NCBI GenBank assembly: GCA_910585095.1
Contig: CAJUBU010000008.1
Location: 67,535 to 131,534 of the forward strand
Length of the DNA: 64,000 nt
Source of the DNA: an uncultured Lachnospira sp.
GTDB lineage: Bacteria > Bacillota > Clostridia > Lachnospirales > Lachnospiraceae
Reading direction: 5' to 3'
The number at the start of each line of letters is the position of its first letter. Position 1 is the first letter of the stretch. The notes beneath the pieces were generated by a model. That model was given only the letters and a program-made list of their open reading frames with translations. It searched no databases and was not told the DNA's origin. Below, one piece after another: positions 51,324 through 59,839 of this stretch. The position numbers and the translations under genes are program-made.

Positions 51324-52761
51324 AGATATCAAGGAATTAGCAAGGTATTGTGAAATAGAACAATATGCAAAAAATAATATAATTTATATTTTAATATTTA
51401 TGACTCTTATGGTAGGCGTATGTATTACGTATAAAATGCGTTTTTTATATATAATGTTAGTAGTATTGTTAGGATTATTTTGTGTACCTGTTATTTTATT
51501 TCATATTTATTTGCAAAAAAAGGAGAATATCCGATTTAATGATGTGGATATTTATATTCATCAAATGTCTTATTCATTTCAGAGAAGCCCTAAAATTATT
51601 ACAGCGTTAAAAGATGTCTCTAAAATTGTCAGTGGAAAAATGAAACAGACAGTTGATAAAGCAATTTATGAAATTGAGATTGATAAATCATCAGATATTT
51701 TTCAAAAAGCATTAGGTATCATTGAAAAAGAATATGATTGTCAGAGAGTCAAAACCTTACATCGCTTTTTAATCAGTATCGAAGAAAAAGGTGGCAGTTA
51801 TAATCATTCCCTTGAAATTTTATTGATGGATTTTGATAAATGGGTAAAACGAATTTATAAATATCAGGAAGATATCAAACATATCAAAACAAATTCTGTT
51901 ATTGGAATATTTATTAGCTGTGTATTAGCTTCGATATCTGTAATGATAAGTTCTATGCTCAGTGGAATTTCCGAGATAACAATGGATATTTCTGATAATG
52001 TAATATATCAATTTATATCCATGGCATTTGTTATGGGATGTCTTGTGTATTATACATATTTACAAGTGCGTCATTGCAAGAATTGGATTGATTCAAAAAG
52101 AGACGAAAAGAAAATGATGAAGGATTATATATTTGCTTTTGGTAAAAAGCCAGAAGCCGTCAAAAAATTTGGATGGATTGTTGGCGCAATAATAGCGTGT
52201 ATATCGTTTGTTATTGCAATATGGTTCAATCTTTTTATAGGAATTATTGTGTTGATGGTTGCAATCTGTATTATAACAACACCAAAACTAAATAAAAAAA
52301 GTGCTTTATTGAGATTGCAGGAAGATATTTATATCGCGTTTTCCGAGTGGCTTCGCGATGTTGTTATCAATTTGGCAGAAGAACCATTACATGCAGCGAT
52401 TGTAGAAACATATGATTCCTGTCCAGTGGTGATAAAACCCTCTTTAGAACAATTTATTTATGAATTGGAGGAATCACCTACGGATGTAAGACCTTATTAC
52501 AATTTTCTTAGTGAGTATGAAATTCTTGATATATCATCTACAGTAAAAATGCTTTATTCAATATCAGAATTAGATTATGAAAGTATTGATACTACTATGA
52601 ATACGTTGATTAAAAGAAATTATGAAATGATAGATAAACATGAGGAGGTAAAAAATCAGAATAGTATTAGTATGATGCAATTTGCAGAGTATATTCCAAT
52701 GATTTTTGTCTCATTAAAAATATCTGCGGATATGCTTTTAGTGATAATGAATTATTTATAA
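51304..52761 (+). CDS. TadB/TadC-like membrane platform protein, apparently double
   Basis: A 486-residue polytopic protein. Two N-terminal spans (about residues 25-75) lead to a cytoplasmic helical region with FNDVDIYIHQMSYSFQRSP and KALGIIEKEYDCQ, two more spans (about 200-245), two further spans (about 290-335), a second cytoplasmic region with LQEDIYIAFSEWLRDVVINLAEEP, and a C-terminal span. Each cytoplasmic region resembles the T2SF fold of TadB or TadC. In classical Tad loci these are two proteins of about 300 residues, so this looks like one fused or duplicated platform. The GTG at 51304 follows a GGAGGGA site; it overlaps the ATPase gene by 20 bases. Confidence 0.75.
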   Translation: MKIKSYKDIKELARYCEIEQYAKNNIIYILIFMTLMVGVCITYKMRFLYIMLVVLLGLFCVPVILFHIYLQKKENIRFNDVDIYIHQMSYSFQRSPKIITALKDVSKIVSGKMKQTVDKAIYEIEIDKSSDIFQKALGIIEKEYDCQRVKTLHRFLISIEEKGGSYNHSLEILLMDFDKWVKRIYKYQEDIKHIKTNSVIGIFISCVLASISVMISSMLSGISEITMDISDNVIYQFISMAFVMGCLVYYTYLQVRHCKNWIDSKRDEKKMMKDYIFAFGKKPEAVKKFGWIVGAIIACISFVIAIWFNLFIGIIVLMVAICIITTPKLNKKSALLRLQEDIYIAFSEWLRDVVINLAEEPLHAAIVETYDSCPVVIKPSLEQFIYELEESPTDVRPYYNFLSEYEILDISSTVKMLYSISELDYESIDTTMNTLIKRNYEMIDKHEEVKNQNSISMMQFAEYIPMIFVSLKISADMLLVIMNYL

Positions 52762-52825
52762 TGAATTTTAGAAATATTTAAAAATTTAAAAAATAATTAT
52801 ATATAAATAATATATATTTTATAAT

Positions 52826-52890
52826 AGGCAATTGCGAAACATTATTTTTACAGATTTATAATAATAAAATAAAAAGTTTCGCAAATGCCT
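52826..52890. repeat. Inverted repeat inside the Tad-like operon
   Basis: A 15-bp near-perfect inverted repeat (52826-52840 with 52876-52890, one mismatch) around a 35-base AT-rich loop. The arms read AGGCAATTGCGAAAC. There is a TA on each outer side, as left by some insertion elements. No T-run follows, so it is not a normal terminator. It lies between the platform gene and the small membrane proteins. Confidence 0.6.
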
Positions 52891-52923
52891 AACAGTATAT
52901 ATAAATGAGGAGTAAGCAGATTT

Positions 52924-53019
52924 ATGATAACTATATATGGAGAGGTGGTAACAGCTTATTTGTTTCTTTATTCCATTATATTGATATTTGCAACAATCAT
53001 AATGGCTGTTACTGTATAA
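52924..53019 (+). CDS. 31-residue single-span membrane peptide
   Basis: A frame from an ATG at 52924 encodes a 31-residue peptide that is almost one hydrophobic helix (AYLFLYSIILIFATIIMAV) after a short MITIYGEVVT start. A GAGGAG site lies about 11 bases upstream, slightly far. It falls in a 514-bp stretch where no longer gene fits and lies in line with the operon. Its form recalls the tiny membrane proteins or pilin-like peptides of envelope machines. I cannot assign a family. Confidence 0.5.
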   Translation: MITIYGEVVTAYLFLYSIILIFATIIMAVTV

Positions 53020-53043
53020 AAAAGAAGATGAGAGTGGAGGGGT

Positions 53044-53184
53044 ATGAAAAGTATAATAGAGCAGTATATAGATGTAGTAATTCAGATAATTGCTGAAATT
53101 ACATTTTTTGTTTTTGTTGGGATAGGGGTCATTCATTATCAGGAAGTAATCAATCATTTATTTGACAAAATGATGTTTCGTTAA
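53044..53184 (+). CDS. 46-residue single-span membrane protein
   Basis: A frame from an ATG at 53044 directly behind a GGAGGGG site encodes 46 residues: SIIEQYIDVVIQIIAEITFF and a hydrophobic stretch to GIGVIHYQEVIN, then a short tail. The first helix is amphipathic with Glu, Gln and Asp; the second part is a membrane span. The strong ribosome binding site and the close spacing to the preceding 31-residue frame support expression. It could be a pilin-like or scaffold subunit of the Tad-like machine. Confidence 0.55.
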   Translation: MKSIIEQYIDVVIQIIAEITFFVFVGIGVIHYQEVINHLFDKMMFR

Positions 53185-53275
53185 GTTTGAGAATCAGAGC
53201 GTGTAACAGATTAATAGTTAAGTTAAAAATAAGAGTAAAAAAATCTAGGAAAGGAAAAGTAAGTTGTCTTAAAAT

Positions 53276-53653
53276 ATGAAATCAATACTTGAAACTTCAT
53301 TGTATCTTATTGTTATGGTGATTATTACCTTGATTTCTATTGATTTTATTACAATGAATATCAGTGTTTCAAAAGCAAATGAGAAAGAACAATATATTCA
53401 GCACATGATTGAAATTTATGGAAAGAGTGAAGAAAATCATCAGCTCAATAATGAAATAATAGATAAGGTAAAGGCAGAGCTTGGGGGAATAGATACATTG
53501 TTTGATTATGAATATATGGATAGTACACAAAATTATGATTATTATAAAATTTATCTTAAATATGGTATTCAATCAAACGTATTTAAAATCAAAAAGCTTC
53601 ATACATTTTATGGAATTGTGCGTTTAGGTAAGGCGGATAGTGGAGGGATATAA
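53276..53653 (+). CDS. TadE-like single-span protein 1
   Basis: A 125-residue protein with an N-terminal membrane helix (LYLIVMVIITLISIDFITM, residues 9-27) and a 95-residue outer domain rich in Tyr and charged residues. Bitopic proteins of this shape in Tad loci are minor pseudopilins (TadE/TadF), and the position after the ATPase and platform fits, but there is no clear TadE sequence motif. The ribosome binding site is weak (AAGGAAA far upstream). The stop overlaps the next start as TAATG, so the two proteins are made together. Confidence 0.65.
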   Translation: MKSILETSLYLIVMVIITLISIDFITMNISVSKANEKEQYIQHMIEIYGKSEENHQLNNEIIDKVKAELGGIDTLFDYEYMDSTQNYDYYKIYLKYGIQSNVFKIKKLHTFYGIVRLGKADSGGI

Positions 53654-54048
53654 TGAGAACAATTATAAGTTGTGGTGGATTTGTGTTTATTATAGTAATT
53701 CTTATGTTGACACATACTGCGATTATCAGCAAAAATGTTCGAGATAATCAGGTAAATGACAGTCTTGAGTCCGCTACAGATTATGCACTTGAGTGTATGT
53801 TAGACCAATATCAATATATGACATATAAGTACGAAAACGAGGAGCAATATATTGAACAGTTATTACAATGTTTTTGTGAAGCATTAAATCGATTAATAAC
53901 AACAGATGGAGATATTAATGTAACTGTTTTAACGGCAGATATAAAAACAGGAACATTTGACTTTGTAGTTGAGGAAATATATCAATATCAATTTGCAGGG
54001 CGGACAGGAAAATGTATCTGTGAACGTGCTGTTCGGTTGCAATCGTAA
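53653..54048 (+). CDS. TadE-like single-span protein 2
   Basis: A 131-residue protein with an N-terminal membrane helix (GGFVFIIVILMLTHTAII, residues 8-25) followed by an outer domain with SLESATDYALECMLDQYQYM and Cys-containing segments (CMLDQ, CFCEALN, CICERA). The first outer helix with alternating Ala and acidic residues resembles pseudopilin-like proteins of Tad systems. Several cysteines could form disulfides. A GGAGGG site precedes the ATG at 53653, which overlaps the preceding stop. It is the last gene before the inverted repeat and the large secreted protein. Confidence 0.65.
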   Translation: MRTIISCGGFVFIIVILMLTHTAIISKNVRDNQVNDSLESATDYALECMLDQYQYMTYKYENEEQYIEQLLQCFCEALNRLITTDGDINVTVLTADIKTGTFDFVVEEIYQYQFAGRTGKCICERAVRLQS

Positions 54049-54065
54049 TCAAAAAGGTTCAATTT

Positions 54066-54131
54066 CCCCACAACAAAGTTTATATGATAAAGTTATATAT
54101 TAAGTTTGATATATGTTGGTTTGTTGTGGGG
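54066..54131. repeat. Perfect inverted repeat upstream of the adhesin-like gene
   Basis: CCCCACAACAAA (54066-54077) and its exact complement (54120-54131) flank a 42-base AT-rich spacer. There is no T-run after it. It could be an RNA hairpin that lowers read-through into the adhesin gene, or an invertible or protein-binding site. Confidence 0.65.
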
Positions 54132-54203
54132 TGATTGATATTAATGAAAATGTAATATTTTGCTTTTGTTTTAAAATATAAATGCTTCAGAATGGGAGGA
54201 AAT

Positions 54204-57200
54204 GTGAAAAAGCAAAAAAAAAGGATACAATTTAAAAATTTTTTATGTATTATAACTATCATTATAATGGCATCGCAATTGTGGCTAAATAAATTGCCTT
54301 TTATAAAACCTATTATTGCAAATGCAGAACAAATACCTGTTACAAAAGATGTTGTATTGTATAAAGAAGCGGATTTGTTTGATTATAATAGATGGGATTG
54401 GAACTTAGCCAATTATTATGATGCATGGTTTTATATTCAAGTAGAACAGTCAAAATATCCGTTAACATTAGCAGTGGATGATAATAATAATGTCTATCTT
54501 GCAGATAAAGAAAGCGGTGCAAAAAATCAAATGTGGCATCTTCATTATAATAGTGACTGCAATGCTTTTGTTATTGAAAATAAGGGCAATAATCGCATAC
54601 TTTATCAAACAGGATTTGATGTGGGAGATAATATAAATTGTGAAGATTTGGACAATTCTAATATAGTAGAATCAAATGCAAATTGGAAAATAACTTCAAA
54701 TAAAGACAATACATTTTGTATTGCAGCTATGAAAAATACAGATTTGGTTTTAGATGCCAAGAGCAGTGATTTGTCAGACCCAAAGGAAAATGCAAATATA
54801 CGCTTATGGACAGATACAAAAACGAACAATCAAAAGTGGAATTTTATTCCCGTTGATTTATCGACATTCGATAAAGCACTTTTATATAAGCCATTTCAAG
54901 CATCTGATATAGGGGAAGCAAATTATAATAATGTCAATCTTACAACTCAAATTGTAAAAGATAAATTGTCAAGCGATGATGAAATTCCAGATTTTAATAG
55001 TCCTATATCAAATTTATTTTCATTTTTTTATAATAGCGACTATAATAAATATAGTGATACAGGCACTTATAATGGGCATGCAGATTATGGCGGATTAAAG
55101 CCATATGATGGAGTCGCTCTGAGAAATTATGGAATGCCATATATAATAAATAGCAATGGATGGTATGAGTTTGACAGTAGTAAATATTATGTTGTAAAGG
55201 ATGACCGCCAAAAAAAGTTAATTCCATATAGCAGAAATATAAAAGAGAATATACAAAGAGTTGTATCAGATGGAAAAGAAAATGAAGGTTTTTTTCCTTT
55301 TAATGGACAGGGGATTACAGAGGCAAACTATGGTTTCGGCATGAGAACAAAACTTGATTTTACTTATGTAGATGATGGATATGTCAAGTATATTGACTTT
55401 TATGATGAAAACAATCCAATTAAATCACAGGCGATGGAGTTTAAATTTAGCGGTGATGATGATTTGTGGGTATTTGTTGATGGGAAATTAGTTTTGGATG
55501 TAGGCGGTATACATGGACGTATTGAAGGAAGTATTAATTTTGCTACAAAAAAATCATATGTGGATGGGATAGAACAAAACGATTTTCATTCATATTTTGA
55601 TTCCTCAAAGCAAAATCATACATTACATATATTTTATTTGGAAAGATGTCCTTATGAAAGTAATTTAAAGATTACTTTTAATTTATTAATGGAACGTCAA
55701 GTTACATATCATTCAAATGATGGTACAGATAATATATTTAAACAAACATTTATTAATGAGCCACAGATTTATATAAAAGAAAATATGTTTAAAGAAAGAG
55801 AGGGATATTTATTTAAGGGATGGAATACACAAGCAGATGGAAAAGGAACTTTTAAAAAGCCTAATACAGCATTGCTTATTCAAAAAGATATGGAATATTT
55901 TGCACAGTGGGAAAAGAAGCAAGATATTGTATATACAATTGCGTTGGATGGCAATGGCGGCGTACTAAAAACAGTGGCAGACAATAATCAGGATATAGAA
56001 AAAAATAATAAAATATATGCAAATTATACGAAAAATAGTTATCATATATATACATATGATTCCTACATTGAAGTTCATAAAAATAATATAGTTGAAGGAA
56101 CATATAAAGCAATAAGAGAAGGCTATACTTTTCAAGGATTTTATACACAAAAAATTGGAGGCAGACAGATTATATCATCTTTTGGAGAAATTCTTGTAGA
56201 TGCAAATACTTTTGCAGAAGATACAATACTTTATGCACAATGGACGCCAAATACCAATACAAAATATATTGTTAATCATTGGATACAAGATTTAGGAAGT
56301 GATGCCAATTTATATAATTCCACCAATTATACATTAAAAGAGACGGAAGAATTGTCTGGTACAACAGAAGCGCTTGTGATACCTGAAATAAAAGATTACA
56401 CAGGTTTTACATATGCTTATGGAGAGGGAACAAATCAAGAAGGAGTGTTTGCTCCAGAAAAGGTAATTATTCCAATATATGGTGATAAAACAACAGTGAT
56501 TGATTATTATTATACAAGAAATTATTATAGAGTTGGCGGTTATTTGCCAGAAACAACATCCTATATGCCAGAAATAGTAAAAGGCAATGGGATTGAACTT
56601 ACAAAAGGAAGCGGTCTATATCAGTATGAGGAAGAAGTGACGGTGAGTGCTGTTTGTAAACAGGGATATCATTGGAATGTTCATGATAAAACATATCCTT
56701 CAAGTTGGTATAGTATGCCAGATATGCCTGATGTAAATAAAGATAATCCAATAATGACCTTTACTATGCCTGCAAATGATGTCTATCTTAAAGTGGATGC
56801 AACCAATAATCGTTATAAAGTAATATTTGATGATAATGGAGGCTATTTTGGACCCAAAGAAATGGAACTTATTTATGATATTGATTCAATTTTACCTTAC
56901 CCTCCGACAAGATTTGGTTTTGATTTTTTAAGGTGGACTATAGGCAACAAAAATTATTATGTCGGACAGCATGTGAAAAATTTAACATCAGTACAAAATG
57001 GACAGGTAATCATGACAGCACAGTGGAAACAAAAAAGATTTCAACTAATAAAAATTGCATCTTCTATGTATGGAAAGACGATGGTAAAAAGAACAATAGG
57101 TGATAATCAATGGTATCATTCAACTGGAAAATGGACGTTGATGAATTTTTATAATATACCAAAAGAACAATGTGTGCAAAGATGGAATATAAGTGATAAG

Positions 57201-57224
57201 GGGATTATTACAAGAGTTTGTTAA
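54204..57224 (+). CDS. Large secreted protein with ricin-type, fibro-slime and InlB-like repeats
   Basis: A 1006-residue exported protein. A signal peptide ends near the ANAEQ at about residue 39. Residues 75-215 form a ricin-type beta-trefoil with QxW-like motifs (NQMWHL, NANWKI, NQKWNF), which suggests sugar binding. Residues about 320-495 form a fibro-slime domain with FSGDDDLWVFVDGKLVLDVGG near 413. From about 498 to 945 run InlB B-type repeats with YLFKGWNTQADGKG, YTFQGFY and FDFLRWT units. No LPxTG motif or C-terminal membrane anchor is present, so it is released or held in another way. The GTG at 54204 is chosen because GGGAGG lies just ahead; an ATG at 54192 would cover that site. Its place after the Tad-like genes suggests it is an adhesin or pilus-associated cargo. 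Confidence 0.85.
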   Translation: MKKQKKRIQFKNFLCIITIIIMASQLWLNKLPFIKPIIANAEQIPVTKDVVLYKEADLFDYNRWDWNLANYYDAWFYIQVEQSKYPLTLAVDDNNNVYLADKESGAKNQMWHLHYNSDCNAFVIENKGNNRILYQTGFDVGDNINCEDLDNSNIVESNANWKITSNKDNTFCIAAMKNTDLVLDAKSSDLSDPKENANIRLWTDTKTNNQKWNFIPVDLSTFDKALLYKPFQASDIGEANYNNVNLTTQIVKDKLSSDDEIPDFNSPISNLFSFFYNSDYNKYSDTGTYNGHADYGGLKPYDGVALRNYGMPYIINSNGWYEFDSSKYYVVKDDRQKKLIPYSRNIKENIQRVVSDGKENEGFFPFNGQGITEANYGFGMRTKLDFTYVDDGYVKYIDFYDENNPIKSQAMEFKFSGDDDLWVFVDGKLVLDVGGIHGRIEGSINFATKKSYVDGIEQNDFHSYFDSSKQNHTLHIFYLERCPYESNLKITFNLLMERQVTYHSNDGTDNIFKQTFINEPQIYIKENMFKEREGYLFKGWNTQADGKGTFKKPNTALLIQKDMEYFAQWEKKQDIVYTIALDGNGGVLKTVADNNQDIEKNNKIYANYTKNSYHIYTYDSYIEVHKNNIVEGTYKAIREGYTFQGFYTQKIGGRQIISSFGEILVDANTFAEDTILYAQWTPNTNTKYIVNHWIQDLGSDANLYNSTNYTLKETEELSGTTEALVIPEIKDYTGFTYAYGEGTNQEGVFAPEKVIIPIYGDKTTVIDYYYTRNYYRVGGYLPETTSYMPEIVKGNGIELTKGSGLYQYEEEVTVSAVCKQGYHWNVHDKTYPSSWYSMPDMPDVNKDNPIMTFTMPANDVYLKVDATNNRYKVIFDDNGGYFGPKEMELIYDIDSILPYPPTRFGFDFLRWTIGNKNYYVGQHVKNLTSVQNGQVIMTAQWKQKRFQLIKIASSMYGKTMVKRTIGDNQWYHSTGKWTLMNFYNIPKEQCVQRWNISDKGIITRVC

Positions 57225-57499
57225 GTGGTGTTTGTTGGACTGAATGAAAAGGTGCAAAAGGTTGTATAGATTGTTTTTTTTAAACTATATGAATTTGATT
57301 GTAAATAAACGTATTTTTTTATATAATTAAATAGGGTGATACAAAAGGAGGAATTGTTAAGTAATCAAAAAACTATTCAAATGTGAGCAAGTATGCTTAA
57401 AGATACCTAAAATCCAAAGTATAGCTTGTGTTGGCTTCATAGCAGGCAAAGCTGCAAAAAGAAAAGCCCTTACCAGTTAGAATAGTCTGGTATAACAAA
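57225..57499. other. Spacer before the purN remnant
   Basis: AT-rich DNA with an orphan AGGAGG site near 57350 and no lasting frame. Some of it may be degraded 5' sequence of purN. I see no promoter, RNA gene or repeat in it. Confidence 0.4.
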
Positions 57500-57853
57500 G
57501 ATGTAGTAATGTAGCAGTCGTTATTAGCAATAATGGAGATTCAATGGCTTTACAAAGAGCCAATAATGAGAAAATACCTTCTTATCATCTTAGTGCAAAG
57601 AAATTTGGCAGTGAAAAAAAGTTGGCAAAGAAAATTCTTGATGTATTATCTCAATATAATATTGATATTATATTTTTAGCAGGCTATATGAGAATGTTAA
57701 ATATAGTTATTCTTGAAAAATATCATAATAGAATCTTTAATATTCACCCAGCATTGCTGCCTAAATTTAGCGGCAAGAGTACTAGAAAGAGAACATGAAT
57801 TTTTAGTAGAAGTAATGTCCAATATTGCTAATGGTAATATTATTTTAGGATAA
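57500..57853 (+). pseudogene. purN: Decayed phosphoribosylglycinamide formyltransferase (purN)
   Basis: A piece reading AVVISNNGDSMALQRANNEKIPSYH and, further on, IIFLAGYMRML and RIFNIHPALLPKFSGK matches the middle of PurN, including the catalytic NIHPALLP. From about 57775 another frame continues with RVLEREHEFLVEVMSNIANG, which matches the C-terminus. Roughly 65 residues between these parts, including the conserved Asp region, are missing, and the join is out of frame. The N-terminal region upstream of 57500 is full of stops. An 84-residue frame (57544-57798) is all that could be made. An AGGAGG site near 57350 is left without a usable start. Confidence 0.8.
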
Positions 57854-57899
57854 AATTTTCATGTTTCTTTAAATAAGTTAAAAAAATAATTTTTATATA

Positions 57900-57954
57900 A
57901 AAAGAGTATGCCCTAATGATTTTTTAAAATCAATTTTAAGGACATACCTTTTTA
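57900..57954. terminator. Terminator at the 3' end of the CNNM/CorC gene
   Basis: GAGTATGCCCTAA (57904-57916) pairs imperfectly with TTAAGGACATACCTT (57936-57950) and there are A residues on the left and T residues on the right, so it can work in either direction. It lies 56 bases past the stop of the minus-strand gene. Confidence 0.65.
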
Positions 57955-58009
57955 TTTTAGTAGGAAAGTTCAATTTATTAGCAAGTTCATTTTTTTGTTG
58001 CTTTTAATA

Positions 58010-59266
58010 TTATTCTTTTGGTGTCACCTTCATCAATATGGATTCAATTCGAGATTTTGAAGCTCTCTCTACCATAAATTCAAGATTGTCAATAGAAAAA
58101 CGATCTCCCTTTTTTGGAAAACGGTCTAATTTTTCAATAATATATCCGCCAATTGTATCATTATCTACAGATTCAAGAGAGGAATCAATTTCACTGTTAA
58201 TATCATCAAGTTTATAAGAAGCAGCAATGCGATAGATATTTTCATCAATTTTTTCAAAAGCTTCCAGTTCATCAATATCATATTCATCGCGAATTTCGCC
58301 TACAATTTCTTCAAGTAAGTCTTCTGTAGTAATCATGCCAACACAAGAACCATATTCGTCAAGGACGATGGCAATACTATTTCTTTTGCGCTGCATTTCC
58401 CCAAATAATTCAGAAGTATTTTTATTTTCGTAAGTGAAAAATGCTTCACGCATAATGGTATGGATATTAAATGCTTGACCAGTAGGTGCAGTTATCATAT
58501 CTTTAATGTTTAAGATACCAATTATGTTATCAGGATTTTCCTTATATACAGGAAATCTTGAATATTTTGTTTGTTTGTAAATGTCTACTACTTGAAGATA
58601 GTCTAAATTGACATCAATAAGGGTCATATCAATTCGAGGTATCATAACATCTTTGGCAGTGGAATCTCCAAAATCAAAGAGATTGTTAATAATTTCATTT
58701 TCCTGAACTTCTATAATACCCTCTTCTTGACTGACTTTTACAAGCGTTCGTAATTCGTCCTCTGTCATAGTTTGTTTATGTGAATTTTTGTTAATTCCAA
58801 ACAATTTTAAAAACATACCTGAAAGATTATCAATAATATAAATAGCAGGCGTCAACACAATCATAAGTAAATAAATAATAGGTGCATAAAGTAAAGAAAA
58901 TTTTTCAGAGTTTATAGAGGCAGCAGTCTTTGGTGAAATCTCACCAAATATAAGTAATAATAGGGTAAGAATACCTGTTGATATACCTGTTGCATAGTTT
59001 CCCCATAAGCTTATAACAAGTTCAGTAACTAATGTTGATGCACTCAGATTGACAATATTATTGCCAATTAATATTGCACTTAACATTTTACCAGAATCGC
59101 TGATTACCTTGTCAACCGTTTTTGCACGTTTGTTGCCCTCATCAATAAGATTTCGTATCTTAATTTTATTGACGGTAGTTAGTGCCGTTTCAGCAGACGA
59201 GAAGAAAGCTGATAAAATAATTAAAATAATAATGACTACAATTTGTATGATACTGTCCGTATCCAA
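58010..59266 (-). CDS. CNNM/CorC-family membrane protein (DUF21-CBS-CorC_HlyC)
   Basis: A 418-residue protein with the complete hemolysin/CNNM architecture: a DUF21 membrane domain (residues 1 to about 185, opening IILSAFFSSAETALTTVNK), a CBS pair (about 200-330, with RFPVYKENPDNIIGILNIKDM and IVLDEYGSCVGMITTEDLLEEI), and a C-terminal CorC_HlyC domain. Family members export magnesium or influence its balance. It is the full-length relative of the soluble protein at 28443-29342. The start appears to be a TTG with a GGAG site 11 bases upstream; no ATG gives the full DUF21 domain. A long T-run lies between site and start. Confidence 0.92.
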   Translation of the reverse strand: MDTDSIIQIVVIIILIILSAFFSSAETALTTVNKIKIRNLIDEGNKRAKTVDKVISDSGKMLSAILIGNNIVNLSASTLVTELVISLWGNYATGISTGILTLLLLIFGEISPKTAASINSEKFSLLYAPIIYLLMIVLTPAIYIIDNLSGMFLKLFGINKNSHKQTMTEDELRTLVKVSQEEGIIEVQENEIINNLFDFGDSTAKDVMIPRIDMTLIDVNLDYLQVVDIYKQTKYSRFPVYKENPDNIIGILNIKDMITAPTGQAFNIHTIMREAFFTYENKNTSELFGEMQRKRNSIAIVLDEYGSCVGMITTEDLLEEIVGEIRDEYDIDELEAFEKIDENIYRIAASYKLDDINSEIDSSLESVDNDTIGGYIIEKLDRFPKKGDRFSIDNLEFMVERASKSRIESILMKVTPKE

Positions 59267-59382
59267 AAAAAACCAACTCCTTTAAAAATATAATGTTATA
59301 AATATACAAAATAACATATAGGAAGTCAAGACGTCATACATTATGTATAGATTAAAATAATATAAAGTTGGGGGAGGATTTT

Positions 59383-59751
59383 ATGGAAACAAAAGTGTTA
59401 AATGTATCAAAGGCGATTCTTATATCGTATATATTGTCAGCGATTGCATTAGTCGTGTTGGCATTTATTATGTATAAGTCTGGTCTTACAAAGTCACAGG
59501 TAGAAATAGGTGTGAAAGTGATTTATTTTATTTCAGCATTTATTGCTGGATTGGTGATTGCATTGAAAGAAAAAAGAAGACGACTGTTTTGGGGTATGGC
59601 TATGGGTGCTGCCTATATGGCAATTATTATTATTATTTCTTTAATTGTAAATAAAGGAAATATTGAAGATATAGTAAGCCTGTTGGTGAATATGGCAATA
59701 TGTGTTGCTGGTGGGGGAATTGGTGCCTTAATACTAGCTGTTAAAAAATAA
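59383..59751 (+). CDS. TIGR04086-like small membrane protein
   Basis: A 122-residue protein with four predicted membrane spans (about residues 12-32, 43-62, 70-92 and 98-120), with the loop KEKRRRLFWGMAMGAAYM between spans two and three. This fits a small four-span family found across Clostridia (TIGR04086), whose role is unknown. The ATG at 59383 follows a GGGGAGG site; a TTG-led extension to 59368 is unlikely. It is the first gene on the plus strand ahead of dgt, but the 88-base gap does not prove co-transcription. Confidence 0.75.
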   Translation: METKVLNVSKAILISYILSAIALVVLAFIMYKSGLTKSQVEIGVKVIYFISAFIAGLVIALKEKRRRLFWGMAMGAAYMAIIIIISLIVNKGNIEDIVSLLVNMAICVAGGGIGALILAVKK

Positions 59752-59839
59752 AAATAAAAAAAATAAAGGAAAGAGGAAAAAATTATAGAATTTAATATTT
59801 AGGTGTTAATTGGTGTACAGATGGATTGAAAGGAAGATT

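Noticed and set aside
54204..57224. Sortase anchoring of the large secreted protein
   Set aside because: No LPxTG-like motif or terminal hydrophobic segment is found; the chain ends in GIITRVC.
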